Shown here one piece after another: positions 7,768-16,007 of a stretch of 64,000 nucleotides of DNA. Each line of letters opens with the position of its first letter. Position 1 is the stretch's first letter. The notes beneath the pieces are model-generated. The model made no database searches, had not been told where the DNA came from, and worked only from the letters and a program-made list of their open reading frames with translations. The stretch is taken from the NCBI RefSeq assembly GCF_900105945.1, contig NZ_FNSO01000004.1, positions 5,394,001 to 5,458,000 on the forward strand. Reading direction: 5' to 3'. This DNA comes from Amycolatopsis tolypomycina (GTDB lineage: Bacteria > Actinomycetota > Actinomycetes > Mycobacteriales > Pseudonocardiaceae). The position numbers were made by a program, and so were the translations under genes.

Positions 7768-8771
7768 CGACGGTTTCGGTCAGCGGAGGCGGCGGCTACG
7801 TGGGCAGTGTCCTGGTGCCACTGCTGCTCGCCGGGGGACACCGGGTCCGTGTCCTCGACCTCTTCCTCTTCGGCGAGCAGACCCTGCCCGCGCACCCGAT
7901 GCTGGAAATCCACCGAGGGGACATCCGGGACGACACCGCCGTGAGCCGCTGGCTGTCGGGTTCGGACGTCGCCATCCACCTCGCCGGTATCGCCAACGAT
8001 CCGAGTTGCGCGCTCGACCGGGCGCTGTCGTGGGACATCAACGTCGGCGGATCGAGCACGATCATCGACGCCGCACGACGATCCGGGGTGCGGCTGTTCG
8101 TCTACACGTCCTCGGCGAGCGTCTACGGAAGAGCCGAAGACCGGCCCGTGGACGAAGAGTCGCCGACCGCGCCGATCACCGTCTACGGCGAAACGAAATT
8201 GCGGACCGAAGAGCTGCTTCGCGCCGCGGCCGGCCCGGACTTCCGGCCCGTCATCATCCGGCCTGCCGCGCTCTACGGCTATTCGCCGCGCCTCAGGCTG
8301 GATCTGACGGTGAACCTGTTCGCGAACCACGCGGTGCACCGCGGAGCGGTCACCGTCTTCGGTGGGGCACAACTGCGTCCGACCCTGCACGTCGCCGACC
8401 TGTGCCGGCTGATCCTCGCGCTTCTGCGGAATTCCTGGCAAGCGCAACACTGTGCCGTCTTCAACGCGGGGAACGAAAACTCCACCGTCCAGCAGATCGC
8501 GAGCCGGGTCGTGGACGCGGTGAACAGCAGGCTGGGCACCGCACACAGCCGCGCCACCGTGTCCACGGTGGCTTCGGACGACCAGCGCTCGTACGCGATC
8601 GACAGCACCGCCGTACGCCGGATTCTCGGTTTCCGGCCGGCTCGGGCGATGGAAGCCGGAGTGGACGGCCTGTGCGACGCCTTCTCCCGTGATCTCGTCC
8701 CGGACCCGCTCGACGACGACCGGTACTACAACGTCCGGCGCGTCCAGCGGCTGCTCGGTTCCCTTTCCTGA
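7764..8771 (+). CDS. NAD-dependent epimerase/dehydratase (extended SDR)
   Basis: 335 residues. The Rossmann loop SVSGGGGYVG is at the N-terminus (residues 6-14), the active-site Ser is in YTSSASVYG (about 114-122) and the catalytic pair is Y141/K145 in VYGETK. This is the GalE/RmlB/WcaG extended-SDR family that oxidises, epimerises or dehydrates nucleotide-linked sugars. Following the nucleotidyltransferase, it could act on an NDP-activated cyclitol or heptose, for example creating the ketone used by the next aminotransferase. That order is inference. The start is the ATG overlapping the previous stop; an in-frame reading upstream of it lies inside the previous gene. A 21-base gap separates it from the aminotransferase. 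Confidence 0.87.
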   Translation: MTTVSVSGGGGYVGSVLVPLLLAGGHRVRVLDLFLFGEQTLPAHPMLEIHRGDIRDDTAVSRWLSGSDVAIHLAGIANDPSCALDRALSWDINVGGSSTIIDAARRSGVRLFVYTSSASVYGRAEDRPVDEESPTAPITVYGETKLRTEELLRAAAGPDFRPVIIRPAALYGYSPRLRLDLTVNLFANHAVHRGAVTVFGGAQLRPTLHVADLCRLILALLRNSWQAQHCAVFNAGNENSTVQQIASRVVDAVNSRLGTAHSRATVSTVASDDQRSYAIDSTAVRRILGFRPARAMEAGVDGLCDAFSRDLVPDPLDDDRYYNVRRVQRLLGSLS

Positions 8772-8792
8772 CCGACCTGCGACAGGAGTGCC

Positions 8793-9935
8793 ATGAAAGT
8801 CCCTTTCGTCGACCTCGCCGTCCACGACCCCGCGCTCCGGGCCGAGATCATGGCCGCGATCGAGGGGGTCCTGAAACGGGGTGACTACATTCTGGGTACC
8901 GAAGTCGACGAATTCGAGCGTGAATTCGCCGGATACTGCGGCGCGAACCACGCCGTCGGCGTCTCCTCCGGCACAGCCGCGCTGGTGCTCGCCCTTCGCG
9001 CCGCCGGCGCCGGCCCCGGCACCGAGGTGATCACCGTGGCGAATTCCTTCCTCGCCACCGTGTCGTCGATCCTGCTCGCCGGCGCCCGGCCCGTCCTCGT
9101 CGACGTGGGCGAGGACGAGAATATCGACGTCGACGCGGTACGCCGGGCCATAACCGGCCGCACCAGAGCGGTGCTGGCCGTCGATCTGCGAGGCTACCCC
9201 GCCCGCCTCGACGAGCTGGCCGCCCTCGCCGGGGAGCACGGTCTTGTCCTCATCGAGGACGCCTCCCAGGCACACGGCGCGTACCTGCACGGGCGGCACG
9301 TCGGAACGCAAGGAGACTTCGGGTGCTTTTCCTTGCATCCGTTGAAGAACCTTCCGGCACCGGGGGACGCGGGCATCGTGCTGGCCCGTGACGAAGAGGC
9401 GGCCCGGCGGTTGCGGGCACTGCGCAACCACGGCATGGCGGAACGCGGTTTCGCGACCGTTCTCGGCGACAACGCCCGGCTGGACAGCGTCCTCGCCGCC
9501 GTGCTGCGCGTCCGGTTGCGGACACTCGACGCTGCCAATGCGCGACGCCGGTCGATCGCGCGTGCCTACATCGATGCGTTCCGGGACCTCCCGATCACCC
9601 TGCCACCGGACGCCGTCGGCCATGTCAGCGCTTTCCACCACTTCGTCGTCCGGGTCGACGATCGCCCGGAGCTGCTCCGGTCGATGACGGACAGCGGGGT
9701 CGACGCTCGCGTGCACTACCCGGTGCCCGCGCACCGGCAGCCGGCCTTCCGCGACCACGTCGTCGTGCCCGAGCAGCTGCACCGCACCGAGGACCAAGCC
9801 GGCCGGATCGTGTCTCTGCCGTGTACGACCTCTCTGAGCGACGCGCAGGCCGGCATCACCATCGACGCGGTACGCCGGCACTACCGCCGTCGCCACGCGG
9901 ACCGGGCCACGGCCGCGGCAACCGGGAGGGAATGA
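8793..9935 (+). CDS. DegT/DnrJ/EryC1/StrS PLP-dependent aminotransferase
   Basis: 380 residues of the sugar aminotransferase family. VGVSSGTAALVLALRA is the PLP-phosphate binding region, IEDASQAHGA (D156) contacts the pyridine nitrogen, and K185 in HPLKNLPAPGDAG forms the Schiff base. The N-terminal KVPFVDLA and the RGDYILGTEVDEFE stretch are diagnostic. The family transfers an amino group, usually from Glu or Gln, to keto-sugars or keto-cyclitols such as scyllo-inosose (StrS) or valienone derivatives. It supports an aminocyclitol product rather than a plain cyclitol. An RBS (CAGGAG) precedes the ATG. The stop overlaps the next start. Confidence 0.93.
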   Translation: MKVPFVDLAVHDPALRAEIMAAIEGVLKRGDYILGTEVDEFEREFAGYCGANHAVGVSSGTAALVLALRAAGAGPGTEVITVANSFLATVSSILLAGARPVLVDVGEDENIDVDAVRRAITGRTRAVLAVDLRGYPARLDELAALAGEHGLVLIEDASQAHGAYLHGRHVGTQGDFGCFSLHPLKNLPAPGDAGIVLARDEEAARRLRALRNHGMAERGFATVLGDNARLDSVLAAVLRVRLRTLDAANARRRSIARAYIDAFRDLPITLPPDAVGHVSAFHHFVVRVDDRPELLRSMTDSGVDARVHYPVPAHRQPAFRDHVVVPEQLHRTEDQAGRIVSLPCTTSLSDAQAGITIDAVRRHYRRRHADRATAAATGRE

Positions 9936-10690
9936 CCATGCTGGGATTGCCGGGGCACATCACGACCTGCCTGTTCGACCTGGACGGTGTCATCATCCGC
10001 TCGACCCATCTGCACAACGCAGCCTGGGGCCAGGCGCTCGGCGAATTCCTGGCGTGGTGGAGCGAGCAGGACGGCCGCCGGGCTGTGGCGCCGTACGACG
10101 CCGACACCGACTACCGCAGCTACCTGGACGGCAAGCGCCGAGTCGACGGCGCCCGGTCCTTCCTGGCGTCGAGGGACATCACCCTGCCCGACGGACGGCC
10201 CACGGACCCGGCAGGCGCACCGACCCTGCACGGACTCGGCAACCGCAAGCACCAGTTGTCCGACCGGTTGATCAGCGAACGGGGGGTCGCCGCCTACCCG
10301 GGGTCACTCGAGTACCTGCGGGCAGTCATGGACAGCGGCCTGAAAACCGGCCTCGTGACGTCCAGCGCAAACTCCGCGAGGATGCTCGCCGGCGCCGGGA
10401 TCGACGGGCTGTTCGAGGTCCGCGTCGATGCCAGGACCGCAGCCAGTGAGGGCCTGCGGGGGAAGCCGTTCCCGGACACGTTCCTGATCGGGGCGCGATG
10501 GCTGAACGCCGAACCGCGCGAGACTGCTGTATTCGAGGACGCACCCGCGGGCGTGGAGGCCGGCCGAGCCGGCAATTTCGGCTACGTCGTCGGGGTGGAC
10601 CGGATGGACCACGCACCCACACTGCTCGAAAGAGGAGCCGATATCGTCGTCACGGATCTTTCGCATCTCCTCACCTCGGACGTGCACTGA
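9932..10690 (+). CDS. HAD-family beta-phosphoglucomutase-like phosphatase/mutase
   Basis: 252 residues of HAD subfamily IA. The nucleophile motif is CLFDLDGVI (D16, D18), then LVTSSANSARML (motif II Ser/Thr), the Lys of RGKPFPDTFL and the acidic VFEDAPAGVEAG. A beta-phosphoglucomutase-like cap lies between (residues about 25-120). In validamycin-type pathways a beta-phosphoglucomutase-like protein accompanies the 7-phosphate to 1-phosphate step, so it could shift or remove the cyclitol phosphate. Whether it is mutase or phosphatase is open. It is the last gene of the operon. The ATG at 9932 overlaps the previous stop; an in-frame ATG at 9938 is an alternative. Its 3' end overlaps the convergent lacI-type gene by 20 bases. 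Confidence 0.83.
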   Translation: MTMLGLPGHITTCLFDLDGVIIRSTHLHNAAWGQALGEFLAWWSEQDGRRAVAPYDADTDYRSYLDGKRRVDGARSFLASRDITLPDGRPTDPAGAPTLHGLGNRKHQLSDRLISERGVAAYPGSLEYLRAVMDSGLKTGLVTSSANSARMLAGAGIDGLFEVRVDARTAASEGLRGKPFPDTFLIGARWLNAEPRETAVFEDAPAGVEAGRAGNFGYVVGVDRMDHAPTLLERGADIVVTDLSHLLTSDVH

Positions 10691-11690
10691 CTGCCGATAC
10701 CGCGTCACGGCTCACCAGGCGCGGCGAAAGCAGCCGAACCTCCGGTTCCAAGTGACTCGATAGCTGCGCCACCACCGTCTCGACCGCGACATCGCTGATT
10801 TCGCGAACGGGGATCGTCACACTGGCCGACACCGCCGACTCGGCCGTGAGATGATAATCGGCACCCACGGAAACCACGCAGATATCCTGAGGATTGCGCA
10901 GTCCACGACGTTTGAGCTCCAGCAACAACACGGACAACGCGGCTTCGTTGTGGACAACGAGACCGCTCAGCATGGGAAGCCGGCGAAAGAGGGCATCAAG
11001 CGACTGCGCCGCCCGGTCACCGGACGGGCCGCAGGGCGTCCAGCAATATTGCAAACGCCTCGCACGAGCCCCCCGCTGGAACCCCTCGATCAACCGCCTC
11101 GCATAACTGGTCCCGCGCTGGTACACGAGCTCAGGCGAGCCGACCAGGCCGATCCGCTGGTGGCCGACTTTTGCGAGGTAGTCCACAGCCAGGTCGCCGG
11201 CCAGGAAGAAATTCATATCCACGCAGTGCAAGCCGGCGACTCGTTCGGGAAGGCCGATGAGCACCGCCGGATGACCCGCCGAATGCAGAGATTCGGCTCG
11301 CGATTCGCGCGTCTCGACGTCCATCACGATGGAAGCGTCGACAAGTCCGCGCTCGAGAGCGTGTTCGATGTCCCGCTCGGCATCAGGGTCGGTGAACAAC
11401 AAAACGTTGTAACCGCGCAGCCTGGCGGCAGCGTTGATCTCGGAAATAAAGCGCATTATGACAGCACGATCAACAGCATCTCGCAATGGCGCAAAGAGAC
11501 CCAGCGTACCCGACCTGGTCAAGTGCCGTTCTCGCGCGGATTCCCGCGGATCATATCCCAGTTTGCGAATGCTCTTCCTAATCCGAAGCATGGTATTGGT
11601 GGATATCTTCCGCTTTCCACTCAAGGCGTACGAGACCGTACTCGGGGCCACTCCGGCATCTCTGGCAACGTCAACTATTGTGACAACCAT
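10671..11690 (-). CDS. LacI-family transcriptional regulator
   Basis: 339 residues. The N-terminal LacI helix-turn-helix and hinge are clear (TIVDVARDAGVAPSTVSYAL, residues 4-23, then the hinge around LGYDPRESAR). The rest is a periplasmic-binding-protein-like sugar sensor (LGLFAPLRDAVDRAV, VLLFTDPDAERD, RIGLVGSPELVYQRG). It probably senses a sugar or cyclitol and represses the cyclitol operon and/or the GH31 gene. It is convergent with the operon, so regulation would act at the 1.76-1.97 kb divergent promoter and at its own promoter. The gene is less GC-rich than its neighbours. The start ATG at 11690 begins the conserved HTH within three residues, which supports it. Confidence 0.92.
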   Translation of the reverse strand: MVVTIVDVARDAGVAPSTVSYALSGKRKISTNTMLRIRKSIRKLGYDPRESARERHLTRSGTLGLFAPLRDAVDRAVIMRFISEINAAARLRGYNVLLFTDPDAERDIEHALERGLVDASIVMDVETRESRAESLHSAGHPAVLIGLPERVAGLHCVDMNFFLAGDLAVDYLAKVGHQRIGLVGSPELVYQRGTSYARRLIEGFQRGARARRLQYCWTPCGPSGDRAAQSLDALFRRLPMLSGLVVHNEAALSVLLLELKRRGLRNPQDICVVSVGADYHLTAESAVSASVTIPVREISDVAVETVVAQLSSHLEPEVRLLSPRLVSRDAVSAVSARPR

Positions 11691-11711
11691 CCGCTTTTCA
11701 TCTCCCCCTCA

Positions 11712-11748
11712 AAGTTACCTCTCCACCAATCATGTTACAATAACGTTA
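11712..11748 (-). promoter_or_regulatory. Promoter and possible autoregulatory operator of the LacI-family gene
   Basis: On the minus strand TTGTAA (11740-11735) and TAACTT (11717-11712) are separated by exactly 17 bases, a good -35/-10 pair ahead of the start at 11690. The palindrome TAACGTTA with a central CG lies at 11741-11748 next to the -35. GTTAC occurs three times (11714, 11734, 11745). A CG-centred dyad next to the promoter fits autoregulation by a LacI-type protein; binding itself is inference. Confidence 0.5.
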
Positions 11749-11961
11749 CTTGTACACCAATGGTCCGATCAGGTGGATGATCAAAGCACCGAGAGTTGTC
11801 GAATTCGTCGAACATGCCTGCGGCGAGGTCAGATAATCGCCAAAGACATCTTGGGCAGCCGGATGTCCGGATTCGTGACACAGCCGGCTGCGCACGTCAC
11901 ACTGATTCCCGGAGATCTCACTGCCGCGCACGACCCGCCCATCCGACGCTTCCGCCTCTTA

Positions 11962-11988
11962 TCGCGTGAGTCGCGTGAGTCGCGTGAA
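11962..11988. repeat. Three tandem 9-bp repeats; surrounding 11.75-12.1 kb has no recognisable gene
   Basis: The unit TCGCGTGAG is repeated at 11962, 11971 and 11980, the last ending in A. The flanking stretch from about 11750 to 12110 carries no open frame with convincing similarity. It lies between the lacI-type promoter and the decayed integrase and is probably degenerate DNA. Confidence 0.6.
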
Positions 11989-12109
11989 ATGCACCAGACG
12001 TGACAGCCCGAACGGGTGATTTCGGGTTCGGGCCGACCTGCGGACTCCCGACCTACTGGGGCGACGAAAAGGACTCCGGCACAGCCGCGCCCCCTCGTGA
12101 AGGGCGTTA

Positions 12110-13060
12110 TACAGGCGTCAGCGCAGCCTTGCGGGCCTTGTCCCACAACCGCGCCAGAGTCGACTCGGCGACGTCGCCACCATCCATGCTCCAGAACAGC
12201 CGGCCGTCTTCGACGACGGCCGCACTGCTCGAGGTGCTGCTGCCCCGGGGCGGTCAGAGGCGGCGGGCACGGCACCGGCCGCACCTCCCCCTTCGCGCGC
12301 TGCTTGAGCTGGCGGCGGTCACGCCGCAGCCCGGTGTCGGTCCAGGCTGCGCCGGCGATCGGCGCTGTCTCCGACACCAGCAACTCGCCCCAGCCCCTTC
12401 CGCGGGAGCTTCAGGTCGATGTCGCGCATGCATCACTGCTTCCTCGAGCCGCAGCGCCGAGTAGTACATCGTGGCGAAGCAGGCGATCAGCCGCGGCCCG
12501 GACGAGCGGCGTTCCACGATCACCGGCTCCGTCGAGCCTCGCGGAACCCGCATGACCTTCTGGGCGGCCACCGCGGCCAGCAGCCGCGGGCCCTGGGTGG
12601 TGTTGACGACGACGCATGTGTCGATCGCCCGGACCCCGCTTGGGTGCCGTCCACTTGACCTCCGGCAGCCGGTTCGCCAGCAGCAGATCCCGCTCCACCG
12701 CGTACTCGAGCGCGTTGTAGACGACCGCGCGCTTGCGGTACACCGTCTTCGCCGCGGCAGCTGCTCCGTCCATCTTCAGCGTCAGCTGGTCCAGCAGGCC
12801 CCTGAGCACAGTCAGGTCACCCAGCCGCGACACGTTCACGGTGTTCGACTCCAGCCACGCCAGTGCGGCCTCGATCGCCGGGGGCTTGTCGGTCTCGCGC
12901 CGGACAGTGTTGAACGCCCAGCCCGTCATGGCCCGGCGCAGCACGGCATCGTCGGGCTTGCCCCGCCGGCATTCCAGCAACGCCAGCGGCGCCGTCGCCA
13001 GCGCGTCCGCTTTGCCGGACCGCGCCCAGTCGACTCATCAAGTAGTACTGTCGATCGGCG
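12110..13060 (-). pseudogene. Degenerate tyrosine site-specific integrase
   Basis: Reading right to left, recognisable integrase segments appear in successive frames. First come SRLGAVRQS and an N-terminal core-binding part (RAMTGWAFNTVRRET, AIEAALAWLESNTVNVSRL, KRAVVYNALEYAVERDLLL, EVKWTAPK). Then, in another frame, come VMRVPRGSTEP, LIACFATMYYSALRLEEAV and LLVSETAPIAGAAWTDTG with DRRQLKQRAKGEVRPVP. A last frame gives STLARLWDKARKAALTP. The catalytic C-terminus (HxxR, Tyr) is missing and the 5' end is cut. At least three frameshifts (near 12640, 12425 and 12250) break it. The family is the common actinobacterial integrase of integrated plasmids and islands. It is not functional as read and is probably the relic of an integrated element. 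Boundaries are approximate. Confidence 0.8.
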
Positions 13061-13339
13061 CGGACCAGGCGAGACAGCTCGGCAATTACGAGCCCAAGAG
13101 CGCACGGACGCGACGACAGACCGCGACATCGCCGACACCTTCGCCAACCAACGATGGACGAGACGCCCTTGTCCCACATCACTCGACACCATCCGAAACC
13201 TCAAGATCACCACTCTCAACCAGCGGGTTCCAACACTCCTGCTCGTTCCTTCACCGCGGTCTCCTCTGTCAGAACAGACCGACGCTGTCCAGCAGTGGGC
13301 CACGACGCTGCGCGTCCGTCGGGGCCGTGACCGCTGGCA
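13061..13339. other. 279-bp interval without a recognisable gene
   Basis: Between the integrase relic and the truncated 3' side of the amidohydrolase relic. Open frames here show no family motif, no signal peptide and no plausible RBS. It is probably decayed DNA, including the lost ends of both neighbours. Confidence 0.5.
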
Positions 13340-13970
13340 CGCCGCGACGGCGAGCGCCTCGTCCTGCCACGGCACCGACGGGTGCGCGATGATGATCGGC
13401 ATGTCGGGGAAGTCGACGGCGACGTCGTCGAGGTGCATCGGGTTCGACTACTTCAGCCGGATACCGCCGCCACCGCGCTGCCCCGCACCGACACCGGTCT
13501 GTCCACTGTGGAACAGTGCGACCAAGCCAGCCTCCGCGATCACCTCGTACAAGGGGTAGGCGGCCGGGTCGTTGGGGAAGAAACCCTGGTCACTCGGGTG
13601 GAACTTGAAACCTCGGACGCCGTAGTCGTCGATGAGCCGCCGCGCGATCCGCACCGCCGCCGCGCCACGCCCCGGATCGACGCTGGCGAACGGGATCACC
13701 GTGTCCGGGAACCGGGCAGCCTGCTCCGCGATCTCCTCGTTCGACACCCGCGGGTCGGCGCCGGTCCTGGTCACCGAGTCCACTGTGAACACCACGGCGG
13801 CCATGTCGCGTTCGCGGTAGTAGTCGGCGAGCTCCGGCACGGTCAGCTCGGGGATCGAGCCGAAAGACCTTCGCCAGCGATTCCGAAGAAGACCCGCCGC
13901 GGTCCTTCTCATTGACCGAGGCGAGAACGTGCGTGTGCACGTCGATCGCGGTCAGCCGGCTGGTATCCAT
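13340..13970 (-). pseudogene. Truncated, frameshifted amidohydrolase (metal-dependent hydrolase)
   Basis: Amidohydrolase-2 family remnant. The start at 13970 gives MDTSRLTAIDVHTHV with the metal-binding HxH. A frameshift near 13860 moves the frame to SIPELTVPELADYYRERDM, AVVFTVDSVTR, YGVRGFKFHPSDQGFFPND and VALFHSGQTGVGAG. An in-frame TAG at 13448-13450 follows RLK, and the same frame resumes as SNPMHLDDVAVDFPDM and IIIAHPSVPWQDEALAVA. Similarity then stops near 13345, so the C-terminal third is lost. Intact members hydrolyse or decarboxylate ring or acyl substrates in aromatic catabolism. Three independent lesions make this a true pseudogene rather than one sequencing slip. Confidence 0.85.
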
Positions 13971-14224
13971 TTCGGCGCTCCTCGTCGAGTCGTTTCTAAC
14001 CTATTGGTGATCGTAGGTATCCGCCCGAAGCGCGGACATGGTTCTATGACCGGCCCGGCTCGGCCAAGCCCCACAGGGCATCCGTGACAAATGACGTAGA
14101 CGCCCGCGACATGGGGCCTGAACTAGGGAATACCGGGTGACGGGTGCGGGTGCCGCGTGCATCCTGGGATGCAACCGTGTCCCGTCGGTGGAAGAGTGCC
14201 CTGCGCTTCACCGGAGGTTCGGTC

Positions 14225-14590
14225 ATGACCCGCGTTACGAGCCCGGGTGCCGTCAGTGTGCTCCTCGTCGACGACCAAGCGGTGGTGCGGCGAGGAATCC
14301 GTGCTTACCTGGAGGTTCTCGGCATCGACGTCGTCGCGGAAGCCGGCGACGGTCGGGAAGCGCTCCGCAAACAGATGGACTGCGTCACGGCTACCGCGCG
14401 CATAACCCGCCGCCACCCGGCCGTGCGCGTGGTCATCCTCACGAGCTTCGGCCAGCAGGACCGGATCAAGCCGCTCTGGCCAACGGCGCCGAACACTGCT
14501 TGTTCAAAGACGCGAGTCCGGGCGAAGTGGTTTCGGCGATCCGCTCGCCGAATCGAGATCTGCCGATCGCGGAGAAACCGACGGCGTGAC
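14225..14590 (+). pseudogene. Decayed response-regulator receiver domain
   Basis: Begins MTRVTSPGAVSVLLVDDQAV (the DD acidic pocket of a NarL/FixJ-type receiver), continues RGIRAYLEVLGIDVVAEAGD, then jumps to MDCVTATARITRRHPAVRVV. The phospho-acceptor Asp segment is missing, as if about a dozen residues were deleted. ILTSFGQQDRI follows, and after a frameshift the end reads ALANGAEHCLFKDASPGEVV, the conserved Lys region. No C-terminal HTH follows. It is non-functional. About 250 bases upstream of it carry nothing recognised. Confidence 0.75.
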
Positions 14591-14790
14591 CTCCAATTCT
14601 TCAGCGCGTCTACGACATGCGACGTAGACGAGCCGGGACACATGCGCGCGCGAATCCCGTCATCGGAGGCATCCCCCGGCGCCGCCGGACCCATACCGTG
14701 AGGGCAGGTCGCGGTGCGGCGGCCACAACCGCCGCCCGCGCCGATGGTGATGCCTACCGGCGCCACGCGCGCCGATTCGAGGAGGACAAC

Positions 14791-15658
14791 ATGCTCGACG
14801 GCAGAGTTGCCGTGGTCACCGGGTGCCGGCCGCGGGCTGGGCCGGTCCTACGCCCGGGCACTCGCGTCGGCCGGCGCGTCGGTCGTGGTCAACGACCTGG
14901 ACGCCGACGTCGCCGAGGACACCGTCAAGGCGATCACCGACGCCGGCGGAAACGCTGTCGCCGTGGTCGGCGCAGTGGGGGGTGCCGAGCTCGCCGACGC
15001 GCTGGTGAAGCGTGCGGTCGACGAGTACGGCCGGCTCGACATCATGGTCACCAACGCCGGCGCCCTGCGGGACAAGACGCTGCGCAACACGACCGACGAG
15101 GACTTCGACCTCGTCGTCGGCAGCCACCTGCGCGGCACCTTCACCTGCGGCCGTGCCGCGGTCCGCCAGTTCCGCGAGCAGGGTGACGGCGGACGCCTGA
15201 TCCTCGTCGGCTCCCCGGCCGGCCAGCGGGCCAGCTTCGGCCAGACCGCCTACTCCGCTTCGAAGGGCGCCATCGTCGCCATGATGCGGACCTGGGCCGT
15301 CGAACACCCCAAGCTCGGGGTCACCGTGAACGCGATCGTGCCGACGGCGCTGACCCGGATGGTCGCGACCATCCCCGGCCTCGGCGAGCTGGTGGCCAAG
15401 GCCGAAGCCGGCGAGCCGATTCCCGAGAACGTCCGGCGCAAGGGCCTGGGCACGCCCGACGACGTCGCCCCGGTCATCGTGTACCTGGCGTCGAAGGAAG
15501 CCTCGCACGTGACCGGCCAGGCGATCGCCGCGGGCGGAGACCGGATCGCACTGTGGTCGCACCCGGCCGAAACCCACGAGCAGATCAAGACCGACGGCAA
15601 CAGCAGCAGCGGTGTGGCGATGACGAGTTCTGCTACGACCGGTGCTACCTCGCGTTGA
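14791..15658 (+). pseudogene. Short-chain dehydrogenase, frameshifted near its start
   Basis: FabG-like SDR. GAGGAGG lies before the ATG at 14791, giving MLDGRVAVVTG. One extra G in the run at 14821-14823 then breaks the frame. With it removed the text reads VVTGAGRGLGRSYARALASA, the correct TGxxxGxG loop. The rest is clean: NDLDADVAEDTVKAITDAGG, VTNAGALRDKTL, the catalytic YSASKGAI, and VNAIVPTALTRMVATIPG. The C-terminus after THEQIKTDG looks unlike the family and may be scrambled. The single homopolymer change could be a sequencing error, but the gene sits among three other broken genes. Confidence 0.75.
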
Positions 15659-16007
15659 TCCGTCGCGCCTTCGCGATGCGGAAACGAGGTGGCACCGCCG
15701 TGGCGTACGACGACGTCACCGGAATTCTCGGTACCGAGGACATCGCCGTCGAACAGAAGATGCACGAGGATCCGTCACGCGCCCGTCGTTCCGAGGCTCG
15801 GACCAAGCGGAACGGCCTGGCAGGGGCGAGCCCAGGCGCGCGGCGCTCGTCCGGCGCGCCGAGCTGAGCCGGGACATCGAGACCGCGCCGGGCGGGGCGG
15901 GTGTTACATCCGGATCACCCGGGAAGGCCGTTTTCGACGGGTTTCGACGAGAAAAGGTTCATCTGCGGATAACCAGCCCCGTCGCGAGGTTGCCTATCTT
16001 CGGAAGC
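15659..16007. other. Interval with a possible fragment but no supported gene
   Basis: A short frame at about 15700-15780 reads GTAVAYDDVTGILGTEDIAV, which has protein-like composition but no family I recognise and no RBS. The remainder up to the next gene shows nothing. It is probably residue of the same decayed segment. Confidence 0.35.

Noticed and set aside
10851..11780. Plus-strand open frame of 309 residues
   Set aside because: Antisense of the LacI-family gene, no recognisable domains.
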